The translations under genes were made by a program, and so were the position numbers. The notes beneath the pieces are model-generated. The model was not told the DNA's origin. It saw only the letters and a program-made list of their open reading frames with translations, and made no database searches. Shown here piece after piece: positions 35,552-47,207 of a stretch of 64,000 nt of DNA (the stretch's first letter is position 1; each line of letters starts with the position of its first letter). Where the stretch lies: positions 3,823,730 to 3,887,729 of the forward strand of contig NC_079221.1 in assembly GCF_029633865.1 (NCBI RefSeq), in the 5' to 3' direction. The stretch comes from Lampris incognitus (taxonomy: Eukaryota; Chordata; Actinopteri; Lampriformes; Lampridae).

Positions 35552-35742
35552 ATTTAGGGCGTCCGGGTGGCATAGCAGTATATTCCGTTGACTACAAAAA
35601 CGGATCGCCGGTTCAAATCCCTGTGTTACCTCTGGCTTGGTCGGGCATCCCTACAGACAAAATTGGCCATGTCTGTGGGTGGGAAGCAGAATGTAGGTAT
35701 GTGTCCTGGCCACTGCACCAAACCCCCCCCCTCAAAAAAAAT
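35552..35742 (+). mobile_element. tRNA-derived SINE, family B, copy 9, 3'-short
   Basis: Only the head and first part of the body are present, ending in a C-run and A-run. It is flanked by CTTAAGCAT on both sides (35543-35551, 35743-35751), so it may have inserted in this short form. Confidence 0.85.
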
Positions 35743-35857
35743 CTTAAGCATGTTCACTACAGTTGGCTGAACTTCTACCTTAGTTTTATCATAACTAAGA
35801 GCAGTGCTGTGCTACGTAGCGAGAGGAGATCAGTGATAGCTGAGGCAAGTGATTGAG

Positions 35858-35892
<35 letters not shown>

Positions 35893-35970
35893 CGTGTGTG
35901 TGTGTGTGTGTGTGTATGTACATATATCACTTGCTTTGGTCACTATATATACATATAGTGACCAAAGCAA
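35858..35970. repeat. (AT)n(GT)n microsatellite and 20-bp-arm palindrome
   Basis: The microsatellite is at 35858-35915. 35931-35970 is a palindrome (TTGCTTTGGTCACTATATAT and its complement) with one mismatch pair. Confidence 0.93.
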
Positions 35971-36579
35971 ACCGCTATGATGCAAGGCACCCTTTGCAGG
36001 GTTTATTCAGTCTGTGTTGTATCTTGCAGTTTATGGGCATAATGTTTTCACAGATCTGCTTCTAACTGTTTTGACTTTTCCTTGAAGAATAGTCAACAGC
36101 CAACAGCAGAAAGTAAACTGGCCCACTCAGAACAAAGGCAGTACAGAGCACATTGTTCATTTGAGTATGCATGAAACAACCATCGGGGAGCGTTCTGGGT
36201 TTGTAACACTCGAGGTCAACTGCACGGGCAGATTCCACATGTGCTGCCTGTGGCCACTGTGGTCTGGAATCCACCTCCCTCCTAGCTCGGTGACGTTGCA
36301 CGTTCTATTTCCAGACCGAGGGTTGAAGTGAGGCTGCAGGGAGTGTAACACTGACCCACATGACCTGTGGCCTAGAAAAGCTGCCTGAAGCTCCGCACAC
36401 TAAAATCTCCTCACTCCTTCGCTCCGGCCTTTCAAAGGAGAAACAAAACCTCTGCGCATAGCATGCGTCTTTTTATGCCAAGTGATTTGCATCCGTTTTT
36501 ATTCATATCTTTGACTTGTTGTCAATGTATTCAGAGCCGTCGTGGGGCCTGACGCCTTCTGTCTCTGAAGGCTCAAGTG

Positions 36580-36610
<31 letters not shown>

Positions 36611-39600
36611 TGAGGCAAAGAGGCAAAAAACTGCTTTACTTTCAGGCTCGGTGTCTCCAGGCCGCATGTCTCCAGTCATCTGTCACCAGTTTACATACAT
36701 ACAGTGACACTTCCTCTCTCCGTGGGAAACCGTTGTCACCACTTGGCCGCCAGTGGAGGTTGACTGGGTGCTGGATGGGTCTCCCCCAGGTACCTCTAGG
36801 GAGCCGCATTAGGTCCTAGTGACAGACTGACATGCACACACACATGCACGTGCACAAACACACATGCATGCACGCACACAAGACATGTACACACGCCCTG
36901 CTCCCTTCCCTGAGCCGTCACTCCTACGGCGGAGCGTTAGCCCACATGCTCCCAAGGCATGGCGCATTTTGAATAAAGCAGTGACTTTGCTCTACATATT
37001 TTCTTTTTTTCCAGAGACAAAATTATTTTTTCGCCCCTCCAGCCTCTCCATGCTACATGGAAGTTTTGGAATGAATAATGGAAACAACAGAGCTGAAGGC
37101 TCGTGGGATCCATTTAAAGATGTGGGAGAGGAGATGCAGTCAGAGTTTGGCCTGCAAAAACAACATGTGCCAAGTACATGAATCTACTAGTCTTCCATAT
37201 AATGTCGAAATGCCGCAATAAATGGTGTGGGAGTAAAAGGCCTGTTAAATGTTTAATAAGGCATTGTTTTAATATATTTGCCTTTAAATTATGATAGCAC
37301 AACAGTAAAAGTCATAATAATAAAAAAAATAATAACTTTAATTTCACAGAACCAATTTATGGATGACTCATTCTAGGCAAAGTTCAGAAAAAACACTGAT
37401 GAATTACGACCGGTTAAAGGCTTAAAGACTTAGCCAGGATTTCTAAAACAGTATGAACAATAGATATTTCAACCGAGGTTACGCAACAAGAGTCGCTCTT
37501 CTTGCTGGACGAGGACGCATACCGGACCAGAGAAAACCGACAGTCAACTCGTTTTCCTTTCCAAAGCGAGACTTTAAACAATGCTCCGCTTTCCTCAGCA
37601 AAACGGCAATTTGGTATTTCCACCTCGTCTCCCCAGATGCCGACTGCGGAAGTGAACCGGAGAGCGTGGAACGGTGCTCCGTAACAGCTATTTTAGCCCA
37701 TGCAAAGTCAACACGGCTCCCTGAGGTGATTTCCTGATAATGAACACAAAAGAAGTGTCAACCCTCATAAAGCTACGAGATGACGCTGAACTCTTGAGCA
37801 CCCTATTTTGCCCTCCCCCCCCTTTTTTTCCTGATTTAAATTAATCTAATTCCATGTGGACCCTAAGAAGGACTGTCAAATAGGCCACACGTAAAACGAG
37901 ACTTTCGATGACTGTTCATTTGCGATATACGACGACGGCGCGAGGAGAGAAGAGACCTTTACGAACTTTCCGAAATCCAACAACCTATGAATCAAAGAAG
38001 GGAAAAAAAACCCCAGTGATGCATTTTTTCCAATTATTTCTACATACACCTTCTGTGACAAGTAGGACTGAACCGTAGGTTTATATCAGATCTGAGATTC
38101 CCGCAAGAAAACGAGGGTTATCTCCAGTCTACATAACCAAACCGGTACAGGCCCCTCGATATCACGGGGCTGGAAGAGATAATAATAATAACACACAGCA
38201 TCATTAGCACCCCCCCCCACACACACACACACACACCACCAGCACCACCACCACCACCACCACCAGCAGCAGCGTGTCCAGTGGCACCGTCTCACCTCAG
38301 CACTGGCTGGTGTTGTCGCGTCACAGTGTCACTGCAGACAACCTCTTGCCGCAGCCTGACACCTTAAAAACACCACGGCAGTAAACTGCCCCCGCCGCCC
38401 CCCCTCCCATCTCCTCCCTTCTTCCCCACCCAATCTCTACATCTACCCCCTCCTCTCCCCTTCTGTCGGAGGGAAAGCGGGGGGGACCTCAACCCATCCC
38501 CGGCCCTCAAGGTTCCCTCTACCAGCGCCTGGCGTGCTGCCAACCTGTCAGCCACCCGAGTCTGTGGAGGATGAATGAATCACTGGGAACTTAGCGAGAA
38601 GCACTGATATCTCACATCTCCTCTGATCATCTTTCTAATTAAGATCCGACTTCTTCTATGTGATCTTCAGTGGAACATCAAAATATCAATTTGAGACAAT
38701 TAGCAGTCAACGTGACGACTCTATTCATCATCCCACAAGGATTTCCAAGACAGAGAACCAGCCAAGACACCGACTTCCACAGTCAAGCAAATCTGTGTAT
38801 GCTGCTGAATATTAATGTCCAGCTCCATTCACACATTTATCTCAATGCATTAATTACGGCAGGATCCTGTCGTTGTTGGTACGCTAACAAAAGAAAATGC
38901 TGCAGATAGACGGGGATTATATGTTTTGTACATTTTTTTTGTTGTATAATTTTTCCGGCATCATTCTGGCACACTTTTCCTCTCAACAAATAAAAGGGAA
39001 AAAATTAAGTTTCAGATACTGAAGCAGGGTGGAATGGGGGTTTTTCACACCAACTGCTGTTCTTCTGTAAAGAGGCAGCCCTACTAAAGACGGGCCGGCA
39101 TCAACCACGTTTTTGTATTTTTTTTCCTCTTTAGTAAAAAAAAAACCAAAAAACATTCCGATATTGAAAAGACTGTAAAGAACGACATTAAACTGTTGTG
39201 GATGTATTTTCAGCCGGGGTCCGGGGTGTGGACTTGCTGAAAGCGTGGGCTTTGAGCCTCACTATAGAATGGTGGCCTTGATTGCCAGATTAGACAGACA
39301 GTGTTTTGTGAGAACACAAGTAGAATTTCAATACGGTAAAATATTGAGTTTTCTCTTATCCTCTTATGAGACGCTGGCTCCTCCTTCACAATACAAAACT
39401 CCCCAACAGCATGCAATAAAACACCTTGGACGCAGGACAGGAAAAATAACACCACTCCTCTCCAAGGTTGCTCAATGATAAGCTACAGTGCTCAAGCATC
39501 GGCTCAGACCAGTTACAAGTGCCAGCCACGCTGGGAAGTCATGAAATGGCAGAATTTGTTAAACGCCGTCCTTGAGAGTTGGGTAGTTCGTGCCTGAGAA

Positions 39601-39844
39601 TAATAGACGGATGTCTAACATTTTTTGGGTAAAGCCCAGAATTAAAAAGCCAGAGGATGTTGCAAAGATCCATCTTATGGATGAAGACTGTGTTTACTGC
39701 GTTTACTGTAAAATAAAAAAGGTCCCACTCAGACCAACTCCATAAAGCACCCGAGGAATTATTCTCTTCATTATAACAGACTGGAGGGTAACTGTCAGAG
39801 CATTTTAGAGAGCTACACTAACAGGGTAAGGAGTAGGATGAGGT
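35971..39844. other. intron block, no gene seen
   Basis: (GA)n at 36580-36607 and a (CA)n(CCA)n tract at 38217-38270. Otherwise single-copy looking. Short ORFs are unrecognised. Confidence 0.4.
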
Positions 39845-40260
39845 GGGGCATCTGGGTAGCATGGCGGTCTATTCCGTTGCCTACCAACACAGGGCTCGCC
39901 GGTTCGAATCCCCATGTTACCTCCGGCTTGAATGGGCGTCCCTACAGACGCAATTGGCCGTGTCTGCGGGTGGGAAGGCGGTTGTGGGTATGTGTCCTGG
40001 TTGCTGCACTAGCGCCTCCTCTGGGCAGTCGGGGTGCCTGTTCAGGGGGGAGGGGGAACTGGGGGGAGTAGCGTGATCCTCCCACGCGCTACGTCCCCCT
40101 GGTGAAACTCCTCACTGTCAGGTGAAAAGAAGCGGCTGGTGACTCCACATGTATGGGAGGAGGCGTGTGGTAGTCTGCAGCCCTCCCCGGATCAGCAGAG
40201 ACCGGGGCGGCTCAGAGAGTGGGGTAATTGGCCAGGTACAATTGGGGAGAGGGGGGGGTA
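39845..40260 (+). mobile_element. tRNA-derived SINE, family B, copy 10
   Basis: Near full length, head TAGCATGGCGG and GGTTCGAATCC, tail TTGGGGAGAGGGG. A small deletion precedes the tail. The target duplication is not clear. Confidence 0.88.
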
Positions 40261-42700
40261 AAATAAATGAATAAGATAATATGGGTTTTTTTATGAGACC
40301 ACAAGTTTTGCACAGTGGACCTAGGAAATGACACTCCCAGCTACACCCGGGCGACTCGATGGGCACACCATGAGTCCCCTGTCTACCTTGAACCCAAAGA
40401 CAACAAAATCTCGGCTAATTGTGGCCATTAGAAATCAAAAGTTTGGCACGTCTAATTAAAATGTAAACAATGGAATGAGGACATCAGTGATTTAGGCAAA
40501 CGTCTCTGTGGCCGCCGCCGGGGGTATGATAATTACTGAGGCAAATCCAGGAATGCACATGAATCTCCTACAAGTCCAGATTAAAAAGCCTTAGTGCTAA
40601 ACCTAGTTTAGCACACCTGGGAATTGTCTATTCTAGCCAATCCCCAGCAGGCTCGGCGCTGCCTCCTCTGCTCATGAGGGCAGAGACGGCTCACATGCAG
40701 CAGATGAAACAAAGACTGCTGCGATGTGTTGGAAATGACAAGAACAAGAGGTTTCAGGCACACACAAAAAAGCCGGGCGCCGTGTGAATTATATGCATGG
40801 CGCATGCGGCCTGAATTAACCACCCTTGCGATCTTAATTATGAAAGCATTTCTGTTACAATCAGCCTTTTACAACTGTGAGGCACTCGGCCCGTGAGCTC
40901 TGTGAGCACATAATTCATAACAGTGTGACGCGTTCGCACATAATGGGCCATAAAGGATTGATGAGTTCATGAATTACAAAAATTCCTTGTATTCTCCCCT
41001 CAAACACAGACGTGGACACACACCGTGTGCACACACCCCTGCACAAAAACACGCACAAATACCATAAAAATACACAACTAAAAACTAACACACCGGAGAA
41101 ATTCCTCGTTCAACGGCGGGATGAATACGAGGGCGGCGGCCCGTCTATTACAGTTTAAGAGACTGGACCCTAAAGATCCCTTCGGTCTGAATTTGTACGC
41201 CATGATGTTGTAATCAGACGAATAATAACACAACAGACGTGCAGCTAGGATGCAGGCGAAGGGGAAGTTGTGCGAGGCACCCAGTGGTGGACACATGCAT
41301 TTTAGACGACGTCTGTGCCATATGCTGTCAATCAGGGGGAGAAAAAACCCCGGTCTGAGCAGACAGTCGCTGTGTCTAAATGAGGTGGTAGACAGAGGAG
41401 GGGAGAGCGAGCGAGAGGGGAGGGATGTCAAGGATTCGTGGTCCTTCATCTTTGCAGTAGAGCAAACACGTCCCTCAGTATAGCAACAGACAGCTGCCTC
41501 CACTTTCTAATGCAGCCCAACTTAGATCACTGCACGAATTGTCAGCGCACAGAGAGACACACAAAGATAACATAGCAAGCTGCCATGAGGGAGACGAAAG
41601 AGATGTGGATGGGGGGAAGGGAGGGGGAGGGAGGGAGGAGGGGTATAAACAGAATGTTCCAAACAGAGATGGGAGTTTTTTTTTTTTTTTTTTTTTTTGG
41701 TCCCTTCTGCATGATTCTCGCTCCCCTGGGGGCTCTCTCGCTTTTTCTGATGAAAAACAGGAAAGACAACACTTAACATATTTGCTTAAGACGACAACCC
41801 GGTACTGATTTCATACAAATATACACAGGGGGGCTGAACGGGATTAGTCGCAGTCACTGACAAATGGATTCATCTGTACAGATGAACGTTTCATCAATTT
41901 ACAACAGCCCTGCAGAAGCCCCCGGGGCTGTTTACACCAAGGCAGCTCAAGTTAGTGCAGAGCCGACTTTAATTGTCACCATTAGTGTGCGTATACATTC
42001 TTTCAGTCTTGTGCGTGCATGGCCTCCCTCAGGTAATGGCTCCAGTCATGTCTTCAACTGCTATTAATTGTAGGCCATCACTTCAGTACCACACACGTCA
42101 GCCTACAGAGCAGACGTGCGTGATGCTGATGGAGGGAGGCGTGAGTGGATGTACTGCATCAAAGACCAACAGCAGCACCAAGTCAAGGATGCAGTGTCCA
42201 TGCATGTCCTGCCACTATTCTCATCTCATTTCTTTGTCTTCTCAGTTCTTGGACAGGCGGAGATGATAAAGTGACTCGCCGGAGGGTATCTTCACAGTTA
42301 CGTAGTTCACGTTTCGTCTCATGCAACAAAACAACAGCTTATGCGTAGTCTCACATTTCTCAAATTACATCAAATTAAGGCACCGGCAGTCACCTCGCTG
42401 TGCCCGGACAAAATGTTGACAACAATTCATATATAATCCAATTAAAGAATATTAAGATTTTTTAATTTTCTATAAAGACAATAGGAATGCCATTACTGTA
42501 CAGAAGTTCATATCTAAAAGCCATGTTAACTGATACTGTCGTTGAAAAAGGGGTTCTTTCAGTTGGTTTAAATCGGTCATATAAATTCCAAAATGATCCT
42601 CCCTAACGACACTGGACGAGACGGATTCATCCCACTGTCGGGGAACACTGTCTCACTGCAAACATTTAAGAACGATTTTTCCCAAAAGAAAATGAAATAA
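40261..42700. other. intron block, possible conserved non-coding DNA
   Basis: 40380-41000 is rich in AATTA/TAATTA cores without repeats. A (T)n run lies at 41671-41699, next to purine-rich DNA. No gene was recognised. Confidence 0.35.
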
Positions 42701-42733
42701 ATAAAAGCCCATATATATATATAGATATATGGG

Positions 42734-42771
<38 letters not shown>
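42701..42771. repeat. AT-rich palindrome and (AT)n
   Basis: 42701-42716 and 42725-42740 are perfect inverted copies (ATAAAAGCCCATATAT), followed by (AT)n. Confidence 0.93.
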
Positions 42772-42776
<5 letters not shown>

Positions 42777-43594
42777 GGTATGATTTTACTGCAGTGTTGG
42801 TAAGGTGCGCGCAATCATCAATAATTAGCATTGCTTGACAATATTCTTTCCTTGCAGCAACACTTGCAGCGTCAACATGCATGACATGCAGGAGAGCGGG
42901 TGGTGAAAAGGGGAGGGGTCGGCGTCTGTCATTAAACCCGGCACCAGGGTAAGACTTCACCGTGAGTGCAGCACCATCAGAAATAAACAGAGCTGTCAAC
43001 TTCTCCACATGCACGGGAGCGCGGGGTTAAGTAAGGACCACTTAAGAGCCACCGAGCACAATATGAGCGTGAAGACAAAGGAGCCTTTCAGGGCTTCATA
43101 TCAAACGTGTGGCGTCCGCAAACGCGGCGTAGACTTTATGAAGTCTGAAACTTGCGTTCTGGTAACACGTTTCGACAAATCAAGTAACCTCATCGTTTTC
43201 ACCATCGAGATGTTAAAGCCCTCTGCAATGACATCATTTATCCCTGCCTCAGATATATATGGAAATAAATGTGCCGATGTGAAAACAGTCCGCAATTATA
43301 ATTCATGATTTTTTTTTTGCCTTGTGCAGTGAAAAGTAGCAAAATTAAAATAACTGTTGATTGCACTTGAGAGAGTGTGTGGAAATCATGTTTTCATATT
43401 TCACACTTTGGCTGGGAAATGTCAATATATTTTACTGTTGTGAACACTTCCCCCTCCAGCTCGCTGTCCATGTCTGAGCGCTCAAATGAAAGCAGCTCTT
43501 TAGCGGTAAACAACCCGCCACACACGCATGGCAGAGTGTGCATGTACGAGACACACAAAAACCTGAACAACAAATTCAATGCCCACTTTCATGG

Positions 43595-43595
<1 letters not shown>

Positions 43596-43637
<42 letters not shown>
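43596..43637. repeat. (CA)n microsatellite
   Basis: Pure CA run. Confidence 0.96.
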
Positions 43638-44598
43638 GCAGCCAAACACTCAAACTTAATGAATGTGGTAGTAATGTATTTTTTTTTTCCTATTGAATGA
43701 TGGATATTTCTGAAGAGGAATGAAAACATACTTCAGCTCACTGCTGATGTCGTTAATTTCCTCTCAACGCACAACATGCAAATGAAATGTGTGGACACAA
43801 CCGAGCAAATGGTTGTTTTGAAGGATAAAAGGTTCAGTAAGGACAGAGTTTTTGCAGAAGAGAAATGGCACACAACTCACTACTCTGTCACACTTAATGC
43901 ATCCACGTATGCTGACTGGTCACACAGGTTAACGGCGAAAACATACCACCGACTTTAAACTAACTTGTAAGCAAATGTGGTTCAGTAAAGCAGCGCTGCG
44001 TTCTCCACAGTGACAGCTTTTGATAACAAAGGACACACAGAGGGATGATGTAACACCTCCGCACACTGACCTTTTTGCATGTGTTGCTCTTAATGCAACT
44101 GACATGCATCAAGTGTGTCATTTATTTCAAATCTTTTGTCTGCAGGTTTTGGAAGCCTGCACACACATCTCGCAATGTTATCTGCATCACTACAGCAAAA
44201 CGGGGTTGTACTGAAGCGATAAGTAACGGCATACTCTTTGTTGTCGTCTTCCCATATCACAGTAATTGTGATAAGTAGGTAGAAGAATAACGCGGCCCTC
44301 ACTCTACAACTCTAGTCACAAGAATTGTCCCACGTGCTATTTATATAAACCAGAGTAGAGTCCGCACAGAAAAAAATCACCAACGGTTAAAGAAAAGCAA
44401 AAAATTATCATATATATATATACATATATATTGGAGTTCGATACATATAACTGCACATTTTAAATTGTAAAACTGGATAAAATCTTTATGGTTGTTAAAG
44501 GATCATTTCTAAATGAATTTCTATGGCAGATGCATTTTACATATTTCATTTGTTTATTACACCTTAACAGCAGAGGAGATGATCCTCCACAAATTTTA

Positions 44599-44680
44599 CA
44601 CACACACACACACACACATATATGTATATAAATATATAGATATAGATAGATAGGTGTGTGTGTGTGTGTGTGTGTATATA
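44599..44680. repeat. (AC)n - AT/GATA - (GT)n palindromic microsatellite
   Basis: CA repeats, an AT-rich centre and GT repeats form an imperfect hairpin about 400 bp downstream of fign exon 2. Confidence 0.9.
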
Positions 44681-45094
44681 AACATTTTTCTTAGATCATT
44701 GTATTACTTCAACGATGCAAAACTGATGCAGTTGTAAAGTAAAAGTTGGGATGTTTATAAGATGAAGAAGCTCAACAATTAGAGAAGCAAATCAGAAGAG
44801 CGAGCAGTGTTTTTGGTTGACATTTACACATCAAACAGAAGCTATGGCTGGAATGAGATGAACACTTCCTAACCGCTGTGTCAAATCCAGCGTTAAGACA
44901 TTCAGAGGGAACGTTTGCAGAAGGGGCTGTGTACCCACACTGCATGTGTGCAATAAGGCAGTAATGAAGAAATGCTTCATGATCGATTAGAAACTTCTGC
45001 AGATGAGCCAGGCATGCACAAAGTATCAGAAGTATGGCATTAATAGCTGCAAATATGAGAAGTGATGATAGTAGTAATCACAAAATGAACATAC

Positions 45095-45129
45095 CATAAA
45101 TACTGGTGCTAGTGATCATGTCTTCAAGC
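45095..45129 (-). CDS. fign: fidgetin exon 2: start codon and first eight codons
   Basis: This 35-nt exon was found by reading splice signals; no long ORF marks it. On the minus strand a pyrimidine-rich stretch ending TTTTCAG precedes position 45129, and the exon ends TATG followed by the donor GTATGT (45094-45089). It holds ten nt of 5' UTR, then ATG at 45117-45119 and codons for MITSTSIY plus one base of a glycine codon. Exon 3 begins with GC and completes that glycine, so frame and phase match. The peptide resembles the known vertebrate fidgetin start (MISSTSVYG), which is the main reason for the call. An in-frame TAA about 50 nt upstream in exon 1 supports this ATG as the true start. Confidence 0.9.
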
Positions 45130-45363
45130 CTGAAAACAAGAGAGGGAAAACAGCAGAATCGGAATTTTCACGAGGAGGAATTCCAAAGGATGCTTCTCAT
45201 TACAGGCACTTTTTCCCGTCGGCTATGGAATGTCACAGTTTAAAAACACAACACTCTTTCCCTCCTCCGATATTCGTGTGAGCTACGCGCAGGCAGGTCA
45301 GAGCGGCGCCGACCAGGGAGCGTCGGAACCCGCGAGTGAGGCTGGGAAGAGACGCAGAGCCAT

Positions 45364-45561
45364 GAGCGGGACTGGAGCGGGGCTGGAGCGGGACTGGAGC
45401 GGGGCTGGAGCAGGACTGGAGCGGGACTGGAGCAGGGCTGGAGCGGGACTGGAGCGGGGCTGGAGCAGGGCTGGAGCAGGACTGGAGCGGGACTGTAGCA
45501 GGGCTGGAGCAGGGCTGGAGCAGGACTGGAGCGGGACTGTAGCAGGGCTGGAGCAGGACTG
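45364..45561. repeat. 11-bp minisatellite (GGAGCGGGACT) in fign intron 1
   Basis: About 18 units alternating GGAGCGGGACT, GGAGCGGGGCT and GGAGCAGGACT. Strong strand asymmetry: G-rich on the plus strand, so C-rich on the fign coding strand. It yields false repetitive ORFs on both strands. Confidence 0.95.
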
Positions 45562-46246
45562 GGATCAGGACTGCAGCCTGCCTGTCACTTCTCGCCGGAG
45601 TTGAGACGGGAGGACAGGAAGCGCGCGAGCGACTGTGGGATGACACGAAACACACGTTCGCTCGCAGCCCATTAGGGGACGAGGCTAAACCAGCGCGAGA
45701 CCGCCTTTACTTTCACCATTGATTAGCCGCCAGCGCTCGTCCCACCGAGCGCGCAGTGACAGCCCGTCTGCCCCCCCCGTCCCCCCCCCCACCCGCCGCC
45801 CGCACCTACCCCGGCGACTTCCACGCAGCCTGGCGTGCATAAACTTCCCATTCCGGGGAAAGTTGTGTGGGAGGCGAGCCGCAGCCCCGTCTCGCGTCAT
45901 CGCCGCACCGTCGACAGTGAAACGGTTAATTGCAGCGCGGGCTCTACTTTGCATGAAATTTAGAGGTCCTCGTTTAATCTTGTTTTATATGTTTGTTTGT
46001 TTTTAACGTCCGCTAATTGCGTTAAGGGGAAGGCGTGCGTGTGGCGGTGGCTGCGCTGCAGCGCGGAGATGCGCGGCACCGTTCCGCCCGCCGGACGCAG
46101 GCGCGGGTGAGCTGGTGTCCAGTGCAGCTCCGTTGCCTTTCGCTGCTTTTCTTTTCTCTTTTTCTCTCTTTTCCTGTGTGTGTGTCTGTGTGTGTGTGTG
46201 TGTGTGTGTAATTGTTAATGTCCGCGATGCAAACTGCACGGCTTAC

Positions 46247-46520
46247 CTGTAGGTGTGACAGGGCAGCGGCGGGGTTTATAGCAACATCGACCCGGCGAGT
46301 GCGGATGGACGGCTGGCTGGGCTTTAAGCGCGGCTGCCTGCGATTTGAAACCATTCCAAGTTGGTGCGGGGGAGACTGGCCGCAGCCTCTGCCATGTTGG
46401 AATTCCAAGCCCCGCACAGCTGCTCCGCCGCCGCCTCCTCCGCCTCCGCCTCCTCCTCCTCGCTGGAGGCGGCGCGCCGCCCACCGCGCATGCGCGCCAC
46501 CCACCGGAGCCAAATTCAAA
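46247..46520 (-). other. fign: fidgetin exon 1, non-coding (5' end not resolved)
   Basis: A strong donor, CTACAG followed by GTAAGC (46246-46241), lies on the minus strand inside the CpG island, 1.1 kb upstream of exon 2. Vertebrate fidgetin genes have a non-coding first exon, so this is the natural candidate. The left boundary (46247) is the donor. The right boundary is a guess because no TATA box or clear initiator was found. The sequence is very GC-rich, with GGA/GCG-type triplet runs. It contains upstream ATGs, annotated separately. Confidence 0.65.
46324..46491 (-). other. upstream ORF(s) in fidgetin 5' UTR, 55 or 23 codons
   Basis: On the minus strand an ATG at 46393-46395 in a good context (AACATGG) opens 23 codons, starting MAEAAASLPRTN, and stops at TAA 46324-46326. 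A second ATG at 46489-46491, in poor context, is in the same frame and would extend it to 55 codons with a Glu/Ala-rich start. Both end well before the exon 1 donor, so neither overlaps the main start. If transcription starts upstream of 46395, ribosomes would meet this frame before the fidgetin start. No homologue is recognised; the role could only be translational control. Confidence 0.4.
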
Positions 46521-46973
46521 ACGGGACGGTTTTCGAGGAATAAAGCCGGAGTTTTGGAGATTTCCCGAAGAGGGAGCTTGGGAAACCCGCTGCGTTTAGA
46601 TTCGTGACAAATTGTGAGGTAAACCCCCCCCCCGTTTTCTGACGTAGACGTCCTCGGTGACGCGCAAACTGACCAACGGCAAACGTGCGTCGAAATGTCT
46701 TAAAGACCATTTCGAGTTCAGACGAATTCGCACATGCCAATTACACATGTCTCTGCCAGGGCTAACAGGGCTAACGTTATTAGCATGGCGTCGCGGACTC
46801 GTCTGGTTGCCAGGCGACCGAGAGCAGGTTTCTCAACACGTTAAGTGGAGGCGTCGTCACCAGCGTCGGACGACAGTCAAGTCACAGCGAGGTTTTGTAG
46901 CGGCCTAACAAATTCACACCAGCCTCTGTTATGAAATGTTAAAATGAGCTGAAAGACAGTCTTGAAACGTTGG

Positions 46974-47207
46974 CTGACCTCTGTTAGCTGACCTCCGTTA
47001 GCTACCTCCGTTAGCTGACCTCTGTTAGCTGACCTCTGTTAGCTACCTCTGTTAGCTACCTCTGTTAGCTACCTCCGTTAGCTGACCTCTGTTAGCTGAC
47101 CTCTGTTAGCTACCTCCGTTAGCTGACCTCCGTTAGCTACCTCTTTTAGCTACCTCTGTTAGCTGACCTGTGTTAGCTACATCTGTTAGCTACCTCTGTT
47201 AGCTAGC
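46974..47207. repeat. 13/14-bp minisatellite (GTTAGCTACCTCT / GTTAGCTGACCTCT)
   Basis: About 17 units of two lengths in irregular order, lying just upstream of the fign CpG island. Confidence 0.95.

Larger units (their letters stand above)
13638..45094 (-). other. fign intron 2 (31.5 kb)
   Basis: Bounded by donor GTATGT at 45094 and acceptor CTAG at 13638. The phase matches on both sides. It holds most of the mobile DNA described below. No other protein-coding gene was recognised inside it. Confidence 0.88.
45250..46900. promoter_or_regulatory. CpG island and likely fign promoter
   Basis: CpG dinucleotides and G+C are dense here compared with the AT-rich flanks. The island covers the predicted exon 1, its donor and intron 1. 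A palindromic CGCGCATGCGCG at 46485-46496 matches the NRF1 binding consensus. CRE-like TGACGT and GACGTC half-palindromes lie at 46640-46652. No TATA box is evident, as expected for a CpG-island promoter. The transcription start is not determined. Divergent transcription toward the right cannot be excluded, but no gene on that side is recognised. Confidence 0.7.

Noticed and set aside
45230..45604. 124-residue ORF with Gly-Leu-Glu-Arg-Asp-Trp repeats
   Set aside because: Translation of an 11-bp minisatellite; the opposite strand is open too. No gene signals.
46022..46607. ORFs in the CpG island with poly-Arg, poly-Gly or poly-Pro
   Set aside because: GC-rich triplet runs in the promoter and exon 1; no domains, and they conflict with the fign splice signals.
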